A DNA stretch of 34,446 nucleotides from Alphaproteobacteria bacterium. Its GTDB lineage: Bacteria > Pseudomonadota > Alphaproteobacteria > Geminicoccales > Geminicoccaceae. The stretch lies in assembly GCA_030431615.1 (NCBI GenBank), contig JAUIID010000031.1, positions 1 to 34,446 on the forward strand, written 5' to 3'. Shown one piece after another: positions 16,441 through 24,742 of this stretch; the stretch's first letter is position 1, and each line of letters starts with the position of its first letter. A program made the position numbers and the translations under genes. The notes under the pieces are model-generated. The model did not search any database. It saw only the letters and a program-made list of their open reading frames with translations, and had not been told where the DNA came from.

Positions 16441-17466
16441 TCAGAGCCTCACCAGCCGGCCTTCGGCGGAGGAGCGGTAGACGGCGTCCTCGATCCGCAG
16501 GTTGGCAAGATAGTCCCGACCGGTGTTGACGACCGCGCCCTTGCCCATGAGGTGGTCGACGACGTGCTGCTGGAAGGCGCGCACGCTGTCGCCGGCAAAG
16601 CCCGTGTCCTGCCATTCATAAGCGATGGCCGTCTCCTCGTTGGTGCCGAAGGCACGATGAAAGAGATTGCCGTCGCCGTCGAGCCTGATCACGCCCTTGT
16701 CACCCTCGACCAGCAGCTCGCCCATGGTCAGCCGGCGGTTCTTGGCCGGGTGGTCGACCAGCCGGTTGCCGTCGAAGAGGGCCCGCCGGTGGCCGTCGAA
16801 CTCGAAGAGGATAACGCCCGCATCCTCGCCGGCGATGGCCGGGTTGAGGCGCACGAGCCTCGCCAGAACGGCCTCGGGCTCGCCCAGGAGGAAGCGGAAG
16901 ACGTCGATGAAATGGATCACCGTCTCGTGGACGAGGAAGCGCTGCATCTGCTGGAAGTAGGGCTGTCGGTCGAGATAGGCGCGCGGTCCCTGGCCGTCGC
17001 CGGGCCGCAGGCGGAAGCTCACCTGGAAGAGCTCGCCGATCCGGCCGGCCCGGATCTGCCGCCCGATTTCCATGTGCCAGGGCTCGAAGCGGAAGTTCTC
17101 GTGGACGACCAAGAGCGTCCCTGCCGCGGCGGCGACGCCGACCATCTCCTCCGCCTCGGCGAGCGAGCGGCAGAAGGCCTTCTGGCAGATGGTCGGCAGG
17201 CGCCGCGCCATGGTCTCGTGGATGAGGCCGGCATGGGTCGCGGGCGGGGTGGCGATGTCGACGAGGTCGGGGCGGAGCTCGTCCAGCATGGCTGCCGGAT
17301 CGGTATGCCAGGACGGCACGGCGAAGCGCTCGGCATAGGCCCGCGCCTTCGCCGGGTCGCGGTCGCACACGCCGACCAGCTCGACCTCGGGGATCCGCTG
17401 CCAGGCGTCGTGATGGAAGGCGCTGAAATAGCCGGCGCCGATGGTCGCGACCCTGAGCTTCTTCAC
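16441..17466 (-). CDS. Gfo/Idh/MocA family dehydrogenase with a variant EKP motif
   Basis: A 341-residue NAD(P)-dependent dehydrogenase with a Rossmann start VATIGAGYFSAFH, VDIATPPATHAGL and a C-terminal alpha/beta domain. Where most relatives have E-K-P, this one reads CQKAF: the lysine is kept, Glu is replaced by Gln and Pro by Ala. The downstream HETVIHFIDVFRFLLG supplies the usual His/Asp pair. GTG at 17466 is the start: AGGGGGG lies about 6 nt upstream, and the codon overlaps the TGA of the SMP-30 gene (GTGA), so translation is coupled. Together with the lactonase it fits oxidation of a sugar to a lactone followed by ring opening. The sugar is unknown. Confidence 0.87.
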   Translation of the reverse strand: MKKLRVATIGAGYFSAFHHDAWQRIPEVELVGVCDRDPAKARAYAERFAVPSWHTDPAAMLDELRPDLVDIATPPATHAGLIHETMARRLPTICQKAFCRSLAEAEEMVGVAAAAGTLLVVHENFRFEPWHMEIGRQIRAGRIGELFQVSFRLRPGDGQGPRAYLDRQPYFQQMQRFLVHETVIHFIDVFRFLLGEPEAVLARLVRLNPAIAGEDAGVILFEFDGHRRALFDGNRLVDHPAKNRRLTMGELLVEGDKGVIRLDGDGNLFHRAFGTNEETAIAYEWQDTGFAGDSVRAFQQHVVDHLMGKGAVVNTGRDYLANLRIEDAVYRSSAEGRLVRL

Positions 17467-18473
17467 TGGTCGCCCCCCTGGCGGTCGCCGAGCCGTTGCC
17501 AGAGCCCGCCGAGATCGTGCTCCCAATGCACCGGTGCCGCGCCCTGGACCGGGCTCTCGACCAGCAAGAGGCTGTCGCCGAGCAGGCAGCCGAGGCAGAT
17601 CGTCCCGCGGTCGGCGCCGGTGAAGGCGAGGCTGGAGATGTTCTTCAAGGGCCCGGCCGGCACGTGGTCGAGCAGCGTGCGATCCAGCTTGCCGGCCTGA
17701 TAGGCGTTCTCGACCGCCGCCACGTGATCCCTCTCCACCTGTTCGAGCATGAGCTCCTGGCCGCCATCGGGGCCGACCCGGATCACCCGGTTGCTGACGA
17801 TGCTGGTGATCCAGATGTTGCCTTCCTCGTCGAAGGTGAGCCCGTCCGGATAGGTGCCTTGGCCGAACTCCGCGACGGTCTGGCGCTCGCCCAGGCCCCG
17901 GGCACCGAGGGGGAAGCGGCTCAGCCGCCGGCCGAAGGTCTCGTTGACGTAGAGCCACTGGCCGTCCGGCGAGACCAGGCACTCATTGGTATAGCCGAGA
18001 TCGTCGGCGACCATCCGTGCCTGGCCGTCGGCCACGAGCACGACGAAGCCGTCGGCCACGTCCGGCCGGGCGGCCTCGTGGCGCGGGATGTGGCGGGTGC
18101 TCACCGTCACCCAGAGCCGGCCCTCGGCATCCAGATGCACGTAGTTGGCGGGAGGCAAAGGCCGCCCCTCGACATCGAGCAGGACCGGCTCGACCGAGCC
18201 GTCGGGCTGGAGCCGCCAGATGCCGCCGGTGTCGGCGCCGAGCTCGGCCAGAAGGAAGCTGCCGCCCGGCTCGAGGGCGATGCCGTTCGGCCGGAGGTGG
18301 CGCGGTGCTCCCCGGGCGAGGTGCCGGTCGACGCGGCCGTCGGGGTGGACGATGGCCACCCCGCCCTGGTCCGTCCAGTCGGCGGCGAAGAGCAGGCCCG
18401 AGCGGTGCGCCAGCACGCATTCCGGGCGCACGAGGCCGGTGCCGAGCGGCTTAAGCCTCGTGGGATCGAGCAT
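17463..18473 (-). CDS. SMP-30/gluconolactonase family lactonase
   Basis: A 336-residue six-bladed beta-propeller (PF08450) of the family that hydrolyses sugar lactones with a divalent metal. The metal ligands known from this family are present: Glu18 in RPECVLAH, Asn in YTNECLVSPDG and Asp in YPDGLTFDEEGNIWI. Repeated blade motifs such as RPNGIAL, HLDAEGRLWVTV and SPDGQWLYVNET are clear. The ATG at 18473 is the only sensible start, although its ribosome-binding site is weak. It is the first gene of the lactonase, dehydrogenase and regulator operon, divergent from TTT system 2. This suggests that the transporter brings in a sugar acid, lactone or related acid. Confidence 0.87.
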   Translation of the reverse strand: MLDPTRLKPLGTGLVRPECVLAHRSGLLFAADWTDQGGVAIVHPDGRVDRHLARGAPRHLRPNGIALEPGGSFLLAELGADTGGIWRLQPDGSVEPVLLDVEGRPLPPANYVHLDAEGRLWVTVSTRHIPRHEAARPDVADGFVVLVADGQARMVADDLGYTNECLVSPDGQWLYVNETFGRRLSRFPLGARGLGERQTVAEFGQGTYPDGLTFDEEGNIWITSIVSNRVIRVGPDGGQELMLEQVERDHVAAVENAYQAGKLDRTLLDHVPAGPLKNISSLAFTGADRGTICLGCLLGDSLLLVESPVQGAAPVHWEHDLGGLWQRLGDRQGGDQ

Positions 18474-18501
18474 GGGAATTGCGCATTGACCGGGCTCCGG
18501 A

Positions 18502-18517
18502 TTTACGTATACGTAAA
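18502..18517. promoter_or_regulatory. Perfect 16-bp palindrome TTTACGTATACGTAAA, probable GntR operator
   Basis: The 16 bp equal their own reverse complement exactly. The site lies 29 bp before the SMP-30 start on the minus strand and 86 bp before the TctC-type start on the plus strand, in the divergent control region. A GTATAC centre is common in operators of FCD-type GntR proteins, and the regulator gene is part of the minus-strand operon. A GATAAT element at 18537-18542 could be the -10 of the transporter promoter. Binding is inferred. Confidence 0.7.
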
Positions 18518-18603
18518 GAAATACCGAACCGCATCCGATAATCAAGTCAATCGTCCGGATGACGGCTCGCGGAGTGACATACGGTCGACCAAGGGAGCAG
18601 ACC

Positions 18604-19608
18604 ATGCGCGCCAAAACTACACTCGCTCTGGGTATCGCCGCGGCCTTGACCGCCACCGGCGCCATCGCCCAGGACTATCCGAGCCGTGACATCAACGCCG
18701 TCGTCGTCTGGTCGGCTGGTGGCGGCACGGATACCGCCAACCGCCTGATCCTGGCCGAGATGCAGGAGAACCTGCCGGTCCGCATCAACGTCACCAACCG
18801 CACCGGCGGCGTCGGCGGCTCGGTCGGCATGAGCTACGTCTTCGAGCAGCCGGCCGACGGCTACACGCTCGCCGGCATCTCCGAGTCCGTGGTCACGGCC
18901 GGCGTCCAGGGCGGCTGGGATCAGCGCATGGACGTCTGGTACCCGTTCATCATCGGCGGCTCGCCCGACCTCGTCTCGGTCTCGAGCGACGCCCCCTGGC
19001 AGTCGCTCGCGGAGCTGGTCGAGGCCGCCAAGGCCACGCCCGGCGAGATCCGCGCCGGCGCCAGCGCTGCCGGCTCGATCCACCATCTGAACCTGCTTGC
19101 CCTCGAGAAGGGCACCGGCGCCACCTTCAACTACATCCCCTATGACGGCTCCGCACCGGCCCAGAACGCCGCCGTCGCCGGCGAGGTGCAGGTCATCGTC
19201 ACCTCGCTCGCCGAGCAGCAGCAGCTGCTGCAGGCCGGCCGGCTCCGGCCGCTCGCCATGCTGGTGCCCTCGGGCGTCGAGCTCAACGGCGAGGCCATCC
19301 CCTCGGCCTTCGACAGCTTCCCGGAGCTCAGCGAGCACCTGCCGATCAAGCAGGCGATCGGCTTCGCCGTGCTGGACGCAGCACCCGACGACGTGAAGGC
19401 GACCCTGGTCGAGGCCTTCGACGCGGCGATGGCCAGCGACAAGGTGCAGACCTGGCTCGGCGAGAACTACTACGAGGCCTCGGGCGCTTCCGGCGATGCC
19501 GCCAAGGAGGAGTTCGCCCGGCTCGAGTCGCTCTTCGCCTGGACCCTGCATGATCTCGGCGCCGCCTCGGTCGACCCGGCGACGCTCGACATCCCGAAGC
19601 CCAACTGA
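18604..19608 (+). CDS. TTT transporter substrate-binding protein (TctC/Bug family), system 2
   Basis: A 334-residue periplasmic binding protein. The signal peptide is typical (MRAKTTLALGIAAALTATG, cleavage probably after AIA, mature start QDYPSRDIN). Family landmarks are VVVWSAGGGTDTANR, VTNRTGGVGGSVG, PADGYTLAG, EIRAGASAAGSIHH and RPLAMLVPSG. GGGAG lies 6 nt before the ATG at 18604; an upstream in-frame ATG would disrupt the signal peptide. It starts the second TTT operon and shares its control region with the lactonase operon, so the ligand is probably a sugar-derived acid or lactone. It is distinct in sequence from the system 1 protein, so the two transporters are not a recent duplication. 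Confidence 0.92.
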   Translation: MRAKTTLALGIAAALTATGAIAQDYPSRDINAVVVWSAGGGTDTANRLILAEMQENLPVRINVTNRTGGVGGSVGMSYVFEQPADGYTLAGISESVVTAGVQGGWDQRMDVWYPFIIGGSPDLVSVSSDAPWQSLAELVEAAKATPGEIRAGASAAGSIHHLNLLALEKGTGATFNYIPYDGSAPAQNAAVAGEVQVIVTSLAEQQQLLQAGRLRPLAMLVPSGVELNGEAIPSAFDSFPELSEHLPIKQAIGFAVLDAAPDDVKATLVEAFDAAMASDKVQTWLGENYYEASGASGDAAKEEFARLESLFAWTLHDLGAASVDPATLDIPKPN

Positions 19609-19626
19609 CCGACCGACGGACCTTGC

Positions 19627-19684
19627 GCGGGCGGGCGCGCCTCGGCGTGCCCGCCCGTCTGCCGTTCTTCAGCCGGAATCCGGC
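19627..19684 (+). terminator. Strong hairpin pair between tctC-like and tctB-like genes
   Basis: The first hairpin has 15-nt arms at 19627-19641 and 19644-19658. All positions can pair in RNA (two as G-U), although the innermost pairs must open for a loop. A second perfect inverted repeat, GCCGGA-A-TCCGGC, follows at 19672-19684, then CGAAAAT. There is no T-run directly after the first stem. Such structures after a binding-protein gene usually stabilise the upstream message or partly stop transcription, giving more binding protein than permease. That role is inferred. Confidence 0.6.
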
Positions 19685-19706
19685 CGAAAATCCGCCAGGT
19701 GCCTGA

Positions 19707-20459
19707 ATGACCACCTCGCCCAGCAGCGCCACGACCCGCGGCCGGCCGTCCGACCTCTGGACCGGCCTCGCCCTCCTGCTCATCGCCGCGGCGATGGCCG
19801 GCGGTGCCCTGCAGTTCCCGCTGCGCGGCACCTATGCCGGCGTCAAGAACGCCTGGTACGTCTCGCCGGCGCTCTTCCCGCTCATCGTCGCCACCTGCCT
19901 CTTCCTGCTCGCCGTCACCCTGATCGTCACCACGGTCCGGAGCGGCGTCCTGGCGGACCGGAGCAGCCTCGCCTCGGGCCTCGCCGGCGAGGGCGACGTG
20001 GTGCTGATCGCCGGCATCATTGCCGCCTTCGTCGTCGGCTTCGTGCCGCGCGTCGATTTCGTCGTTGCCGGTGTCTTCTTTCTCCTGGCCTTCACGCTCG
20101 CCTTCCACGTGCACGAGCCGCGCGTCGCGAAGCTGGCGCTCGGGGCGTTCTTCGGCACGACACTGGTGCTCCTCCTGATGGCCGGCCTCGGCCTGACGCC
20201 GGTGGTGCGCACCGCCGCCGCCGCCATCGTCGACGCCACCGTGCTGCTGGTCGCCGCGGTCACCTTCGTCGCCGCCCGGGCCATGACCACCGACGCCACC
20301 GCCCGCCACCGCCTGCGGCAGTGCCTCGCCGTGGCGCTGGCGACGCCGCTCCTGCTCGGCATCATCTTCAAGTTCCTGCTGCTCGTGCCGCTGCCGCGCG
20401 AGGGGCTCGTCGTCGTCGCCCTCGAAACGGTCTACTACGCCATTCGCGGGGCCTTCTGA
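19707..20459 (+). CDS. TTT transporter small membrane subunit (TctB family), long form, system 2
   Basis: This protein has 250 residues, while TctB proteins usually have about 150-180. It carries about six or seven hydrophobic segments: an N-terminal pair (LWTGLALLLIAAAMAGG, ALFPLIVATCLFLLAVTLI), a central block (VVLIAGIIAAFVVGF, FFLLAFTLAFH, ALGAFFGTTLVLLLM), then an extra segment DATVLLVAAVTFVAARAM and the last helix ending LLLVPLPREG. The ending resembles that of the system 1 subunit (LLVPLPQG). The extra central helices make this an enlarged variant. It lies between the binding-protein gene and the large permease gene, with 3 nt to the latter, so it is co-translated with TctA. Confidence 0.82.
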   Translation: MTTSPSSATTRGRPSDLWTGLALLLIAAAMAGGALQFPLRGTYAGVKNAWYVSPALFPLIVATCLFLLAVTLIVTTVRSGVLADRSSLASGLAGEGDVVLIAGIIAAFVVGFVPRVDFVVAGVFFLLAFTLAFHVHEPRVAKLALGAFFGTTLVLLLMAGLGLTPVVRTAAAAIVDATVLLVAAVTFVAARAMTTDATARHRLRQCLAVALATPLLLGIIFKFLLLVPLPREGLVVVALETVYYAIRGAF

Positions 20460-20462
20460 GCG

Positions 20463-21986
20463 ATGTCCATCGCCGACCAGCTCCTCGCCTTCGTCGCCGC
20501 CATCGGCCAGCTCCTGTCGCAGCCGACCCTGGTCGCCGTGCTCCTGGGCTCGAGCCTGCTCGGCATCGTCTTCGGCGCCCTGCCGGGCCTGACGGCGACG
20601 CTCGGCGTCGGCCTCCTCACCACGCTCACCTACGGCTTCGACCTCGACCTGGCGCTGGTATCGCTCATCGCGCTCTATGTCGGCGCCATCTATGGCGGCT
20701 CTTACTCGGCCATCCTGCTCAACATCCCGGGCACCGCCGCCTCGGCGGCCTCGGCCATGGACGGCTATCCCATGGCCCGGGCGGGCGAGGGCGGCCGGGC
20801 GCTCGGCCTGACCACTACCGCCTCCTTCATCGGCACGCTGCTCGGCATGCTGGCGCTGGTGCTCACGGCCCCGCTCATCGTCGAGCTGGCGCTGCAGTTC
20901 ACCTCCTACGAGTTCTTTCTGCTCGCGCTTTTCGGCATCATCATCTCGGGCTCGCTGACCAGCCCAGACCTCGTCGTCAAGGGCTGGATCGCGGGCTTCC
21001 TCGGCTTGGCACTCGCCTGCATCGGCCGTGACAAGCTGATGTATTACCCGCGCTACACCTTCGACCTCCACGCCCTCGATTCCGGCATCGAGGTGGTGCC
21101 CGTCCTGATCGGCGCCTTCGCCATCCCGCAGATCATCGGCACGCTGCGCTCGAAGGCGCCGCTCGCCGCCGTCCAGGCGGTCGGCCGCATCATCCCGGAT
21201 TTCCGGACGATCGCCCGCAATCTCCGGCACATCGTCCGCTCGGCCCTGATCGGCGTCGGCATCGGTGCCGTGCCCGGCGTCGGCGAGGACATCGCGGGCT
21301 GGGTCTCCTATGGCGCCGCGAAGAACGGCTCGCCCCATCCCGAGCGCTTCGGCCAGGGCGAGCCCGCCGGCCTGATCTCGTCCGAGACCGCCAACAATGC
21401 CTGCATCGGCGGTGCGCTCATCCCGCTCGTCACCCTCGGCATCCCGGGCTCGCCGCCCGCCGTGATGCTGCTCGGCGCCCTCATGCTGCACGGCCTGACG
21501 CCCGGGCCGATGCTCTCGATCCAGCAGCCGACCTTCCTCGTCGAACTCGCCGCCATCATGGTCCTGGCCTCGGCCGCCATGTGGCTCAACGGCATCGTCC
21601 TCGCCCGCCAGGTGGTGAAGCTGCTGAGGGTCCCGGCAACGCTCTTCCTGCCGATCGTGGCCCTGCTCGCGGTCCTCGGCTCCTATGCGCTCGGGCTCAA
21701 CATCACCAATCTCTACCTCATGGTGGCGGTCGGCATCGCCGCCTACGTGCTGACCGAGATGGACTACCCGATCGCCCCTCTGGTCATCGGCGTGATCCTC
21801 GGCCCCATGGCCGACGAGAACCTCCGCCGCGCCCTCATGGTGAGCCAGGGCGATCCGCTCGACTTCTTCACCCGCCCGGTCAGCCTCGTCCTCATCGCCG
21901 CCATCCTGCTCACCGTCCTGGCCCAGGTCCCCGCCTGGCGCCGCTGGCGGCATGGCCTCCTCGCCCGGTTCCGCCGTAAAAGCTGA
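20463..21986 (+). CDS. TTT transporter large membrane subunit (TctA family), system 2
   Basis: A 507-residue permease with about 12 hydrophobic segments and both TctA motifs: GALPGLTATLGVGL near residue 40 and the internal repeat GAVPGVGEDIAGWVSYG near residue 265. The classical YGGSYSAILLNIPGTAASAA and NNACIGGALIPLVTLGIPGSPPAV stretches are intact, closer to the family consensus than in system 1. It ends with a basic tail (RRWRHGLLARFRRKS). The gene follows the TctB gene by 3 nt. It forms the ion-coupled translocation pore with TctB for the solute delivered by the binding protein. Confidence 0.93.
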   Translation: MSIADQLLAFVAAIGQLLSQPTLVAVLLGSSLLGIVFGALPGLTATLGVGLLTTLTYGFDLDLALVSLIALYVGAIYGGSYSAILLNIPGTAASAASAMDGYPMARAGEGGRALGLTTTASFIGTLLGMLALVLTAPLIVELALQFTSYEFFLLALFGIIISGSLTSPDLVVKGWIAGFLGLALACIGRDKLMYYPRYTFDLHALDSGIEVVPVLIGAFAIPQIIGTLRSKAPLAAVQAVGRIIPDFRTIARNLRHIVRSALIGVGIGAVPGVGEDIAGWVSYGAAKNGSPHPERFGQGEPAGLISSETANNACIGGALIPLVTLGIPGSPPAVMLLGALMLHGLTPGPMLSIQQPTFLVELAAIMVLASAAMWLNGIVLARQVVKLLRVPATLFLPIVALLAVLGSYALGLNITNLYLMVAVGIAAYVLTEMDYPIAPLVIGVILGPMADENLRRALMVSQGDPLDFFTRPVSLVLIAAILLTVLAQVPAWRRWRHGLLARFRRKS

Positions 21987-22051
21987 GCCCTTCCGGCGAC
22001 CGGATGGCAATGGTAGAATCGCCCCCGGCCACCTGGCACGGGGTTGCGTCG

Positions 22052-23032
22052 ATGCGGCTCTGCACACGTCTGACGGAACGGCTCGGGATCGAGCACCCGA
22101 TCCTCTCGGCACCCATGGGCTTCGCCGCCGGGGGCCGGCTCGCCGCAGCCATGTCGAATGCCGGCGGGCTCGGGCTGATCGGTGGCGGCTACGGCGACGG
22201 CGAATGGCTGGAGCGCGAGTTCGCCGCTGCCGGCAACGCCCGGGTCGGTTGTGGCTTCATCACCTGGTCGCTCGCCAAGCGGCCCGAGTGGCTCGATCTG
22301 GTGCTGGCCCGCTCACCCGCGGCCCTGATGCTCTCGTTCGGCGAGGTCGAGCCCTTCGCAGCCGTCGTGCGGTCTGCCGGCGTGCCCCTGATCTGCCAGG
22401 TCCAGTCGATGGCGCACGCGCGTTCCGCCGTCGCGGCCGGGGCCGACATCCTGGTCGCCCAGGGCGGCGAAGCCGGCGGCCATGGCGGCCATCGGGCGAC
22501 CCTGACCCTCGTGCCCGAGATCGCCGATTATCTCGCGGCCACGGTGCCCGACACGCTGCTGGTCGCCGCTGGCGGCATCTCCGACGGGCGCGGGCTCGCC
22601 GCCGCACTCATGCTCGGCGCCGACGGTGTGCTGATGGGGTCTCGCCTCGTCGCCAGCGAGGAATCATTGGCGCCGGCCAGCTTCAAGTCGGCCATCGCTG
22701 CCGCCGATGGCGATGCCACCATCAAGACCTGCGTCGTCGACGTCGTCCGCGGCTATGATTGGCCCGCCGAATTCAGTGGCCGGGTACTTCAGACCCGCTT
22801 CGTCATGGACTGGCAGGGTCGCGAAGGCGAGCTCGCCGAGCCATCGACCAAGGAGGTCGAAGCCGAGCGCTACTGGCAGGGCTTCCGAAATGGCGAGGTC
22901 GAGGACACTGGCGTCTTCGTCGGCGAGGCGGCGGGGCTGATCAGGGACGTCCGGCCGGTCCAGGCGATCGTCGACGCCATGGTCGGCGAGGCCGCCACGC
23001 TGATTGGCCGGGCCGCCGACCGCCTGCGCTGA
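22052..23032 (+). CDS. Nitronate monooxygenase / 2-nitropropane dioxygenase family flavoprotein
   Basis: This 326-residue FMN-binding TIM barrel (PF03060) oxidises alkyl nitronates or, in some members, acts on other activated substrates. Visible are IEHPILSAPMGFAAGGRL, SNAGGLGLIGGG, GFITWSLA, the FMN and active-site region AQGGEAGGHGGHRAT, LVAAGGISDGRGLAAAL and GADGVLMGSRLVAS. The His in GGHGG is the usual catalytic residue position. The ATG at 22052 sits directly before the first conserved strand; an in-frame ATG at 22004 would add 16 residues without family similarity. It follows TTT system 2 by 65 nt and is convergent with the next gene. Whether it belongs to the transported substrate's pathway is unclear. 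Confidence 0.85.
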   Translation: MRLCTRLTERLGIEHPILSAPMGFAAGGRLAAAMSNAGGLGLIGGGYGDGEWLEREFAAAGNARVGCGFITWSLAKRPEWLDLVLARSPAALMLSFGEVEPFAAVVRSAGVPLICQVQSMAHARSAVAAGADILVAQGGEAGGHGGHRATLTLVPEIADYLAATVPDTLLVAAGGISDGRGLAAALMLGADGVLMGSRLVASEESLAPASFKSAIAAADGDATIKTCVVDVVRGYDWPAEFSGRVLQTRFVMDWQGREGELAEPSTKEVEAERYWQGFRNGEVEDTGVFVGEAAGLIRDVRPVQAIVDAMVGEAATLIGRAADRLR

Positions 23033-23039
23033 AGGTGCT

Positions 23040-24074
23040 TCAGCCCGGATTGCGCCACATGTCGCCGACCCGATAGCCGGTCGGGAAGGGGTCGGTCGGG
23101 TCGAGCACGTACTGGTGGAAGGCGGTGATCCAGCCCTGGCCCGAGATCTCCGGCACGATCGCCGGCCTGCCGGCCAGCGTCGTCGTCTCCAGCACCCGGC
23201 CGCCGAAGGTCGTGCCGATCACCGATTCATGGGTGAAGCTCTCGCCGACCGCGATCTGGCCTTTGGCGTGCATCACGGCGAGGCGCGAGCTGGTGCCCGT
23301 GCCGCAGGGCGAGCGGTCGAGCCGGCCGGGCGAGACCACCACGGCGTTGCGCGCCCGCTTGCCCCCCGCCTCGTCGCGCAGGGGGGCCGCAAAGAGCGTC
23401 TGGTTGATGGTGTGGATCAGCGGGTTCTCGGGATGCACGGCCGGAATCTGGACGGCGGCCGCCGCCTTGATCCGCTCGCCCGTCTCGACCATGGCGGCCC
23501 CCTCGTCCGAGGTCACGGCGAAGCCGAGTGCTGCGGCATCGACCAGGACGTAGATCATCCCGCCATAGGCGACGTCGACCTTCAGCGTGGGCAGCCCCTC
23601 GACCTCGAGCGGCAGGTCGAGGCCGAAGACGAAGGAAGGCACGTTCCTGAAGGCGACCCGCTCGCACTTGCCGTTCCGGCAGGTCGCCGTGACCTCGATG
23701 AGGCCTGCCGGCACCTCGAGGACCACCTTCGTCACCGGCTCATGCATCGGGATCATGCCGGTCTCGAGCAGCACGGTGACCGTGCAGATCGTGTTGGTCC
23801 CGGACATCGGCACGTAATAGTCCGATTCCATGATGACGAAGCCCATGGCGGCGTCCGGGTGCGACGAGGGCAGCACGAGGTTGACGCATTGCTGCACCTT
23901 GCCGCGCGGCTCGTTCAGCAGGAACTGCCGGAGCTCGTCCGCCTCGGTCTCGAGGTGGCGCATCTTGTCGAACATGGTGCGGCCGGGCACGTCGACCACG
24001 CCGCCGGTGATCACCTCGTTGAGCTCGCCCTCGGCATGCGCGCCGACGACGGTGACCATGCGCTTGAACCGCAT
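23040..24074 (-). CDS. Proline racemase-family enzyme with Ser/Cys active site
   Basis: A 344-residue member of the proline racemase / hydroxyproline epimerase / 3-hydroxyproline dehydratase superfamily (PF05544). These enzymes use two residues facing the alpha carbon. Here the first motif reads PMSGTNTIC, with Ser91 where racemases have Cys, and the second reads SPCGTGTS with Cys257. Other landmarks are the N-terminal DVPGRTMFDK, GGMIYVLVDA and the C-terminal FGGRVLETTTLAGRPAIVPEISGQGW. Ser/Cys members have been reported in this superfamily, so the enzyme is probably active, with 4-hydroxyproline-type epimerisation as a candidate. The usual hydroxyproline partners (FAD oxidase, semialdehyde dehydrogenase) are absent. 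It ends 7 nt from the convergent NMO gene and follows a cupin gene on the same strand. Confidence 0.87.
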   Translation of the reverse strand: MRFKRMVTVVGAHAEGELNEVITGGVVDVPGRTMFDKMRHLETEADELRQFLLNEPRGKVQQCVNLVLPSSHPDAAMGFVIMESDYYVPMSGTNTICTVTVLLETGMIPMHEPVTKVVLEVPAGLIEVTATCRNGKCERVAFRNVPSFVFGLDLPLEVEGLPTLKVDVAYGGMIYVLVDAAALGFAVTSDEGAAMVETGERIKAAAAVQIPAVHPENPLIHTINQTLFAAPLRDEAGGKRARNAVVVSPGRLDRSPCGTGTSSRLAVMHAKGQIAVGESFTHESVIGTTFGGRVLETTTLAGRPAIVPEISGQGWITAFHQYVLDPTDPFPTGYRVGDMWRNPG

Positions 24075-24101
24075 CGCCGACTGCCTCCCTGGAACGTGTC
24101 G

Positions 24102-24650
24102 TCAATCGTTGCGGGCGAAGTCCTGGTCCGTCCAGCCGAAGACCGTGCGCTGCTCGATCTCGGCGACGTTGTCGGGGCGGGCGAAGGGCTCGGGCACGGG
24201 CTCGCCGGGTGTGCGCTTGCGGCCGATCTGGGCGAAGAAATCGTCGAGCCCGCCCGGCGTGAAGTACCAGACGAAGGTGAGCGGATCCGGCCCGGGGTTG
24301 ATGAACATGTGCTTCCTGTTCACGCCGAGGAACACGGCCGAGCCCGGCTCGATCGGGTGCTCCTCGCCATCCAGCTTGACGAAGCCCCGGCCCGAGACGA
24401 CGAAGATGATCTCCTCGTTGCGGTCGTGGGTGTGCTCGCGGATGAAGCAGCCCGGCGCCACGGTCTGCGTGCCCATGGCGAAGCGGTTGGTGCTCTTCAC
24501 CGTGGTGTCGCTGAAGAGGCAGCGCACATGGCCGTTCGCCGGCACGGGCTGCCAGTGGCTCTCGCCGTCATCCGGGCCCAGGATCTTCGCGTCGCCCAGC
24601 CTCTCTCTTGCCTTGTCCACGGCATTCTCCCCTTGCACGGCCACTGACAT
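24102..24650 (-). CDS. Cupin-domain protein
   Basis: A 182-residue single cupin (PF07883). The metal site is visible as the first motif HTHDRNEEIIFVVSG (two His and a Glu) and the second motif GSAVFLGVNRKHMFIN with its His. It is followed by FVWYFTPGGLDDFF and a charged C-terminus. Such small cupins act as isomerases or dioxygenases or bind small ligands. The ATG at 24650 begins just before conserved sequence; an in-frame codon at 24686 would add 12 residues, and neither has a clear ribosome-binding site. It is 27 nt upstream of the racemase-family gene in one transcription unit, so it may act on the same amino or imino acid. The function is otherwise unknown. Confidence 0.82.
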   Translation of the reverse strand: MSVAVQGENAVDKARERLGDAKILGPDDGESHWQPVPANGHVRCLFSDTTVKSTNRFAMGTQTVAPGCFIREHTHDRNEEIIFVVSGRGFVKLDGEEHPIEPGSAVFLGVNRKHMFINPGPDPLTFVWYFTPGGLDDFFAQIGRKRTPGEPVPEPFARPDNVAEIEQRTVFGWTDQDFARND

Positions 24651-24742
24651 AGGAGTCAGGAAAGCATAGTCGCTTTCGGTCGTCAATTGCCCTGCGGTGC
24701 CTCGCCCGCATGCTTGGTCTTGACGATAGCTCTGCCTGATGG

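Noticed and set aside
19470-22112. An 880-codon frame antisense to TTT system 2
   Set aside because: The translation is a low-complexity run of charged residues (Glu, Asp, Arg, His, Gly), which mirrors hydrophobic codons of the permease on the other strand.
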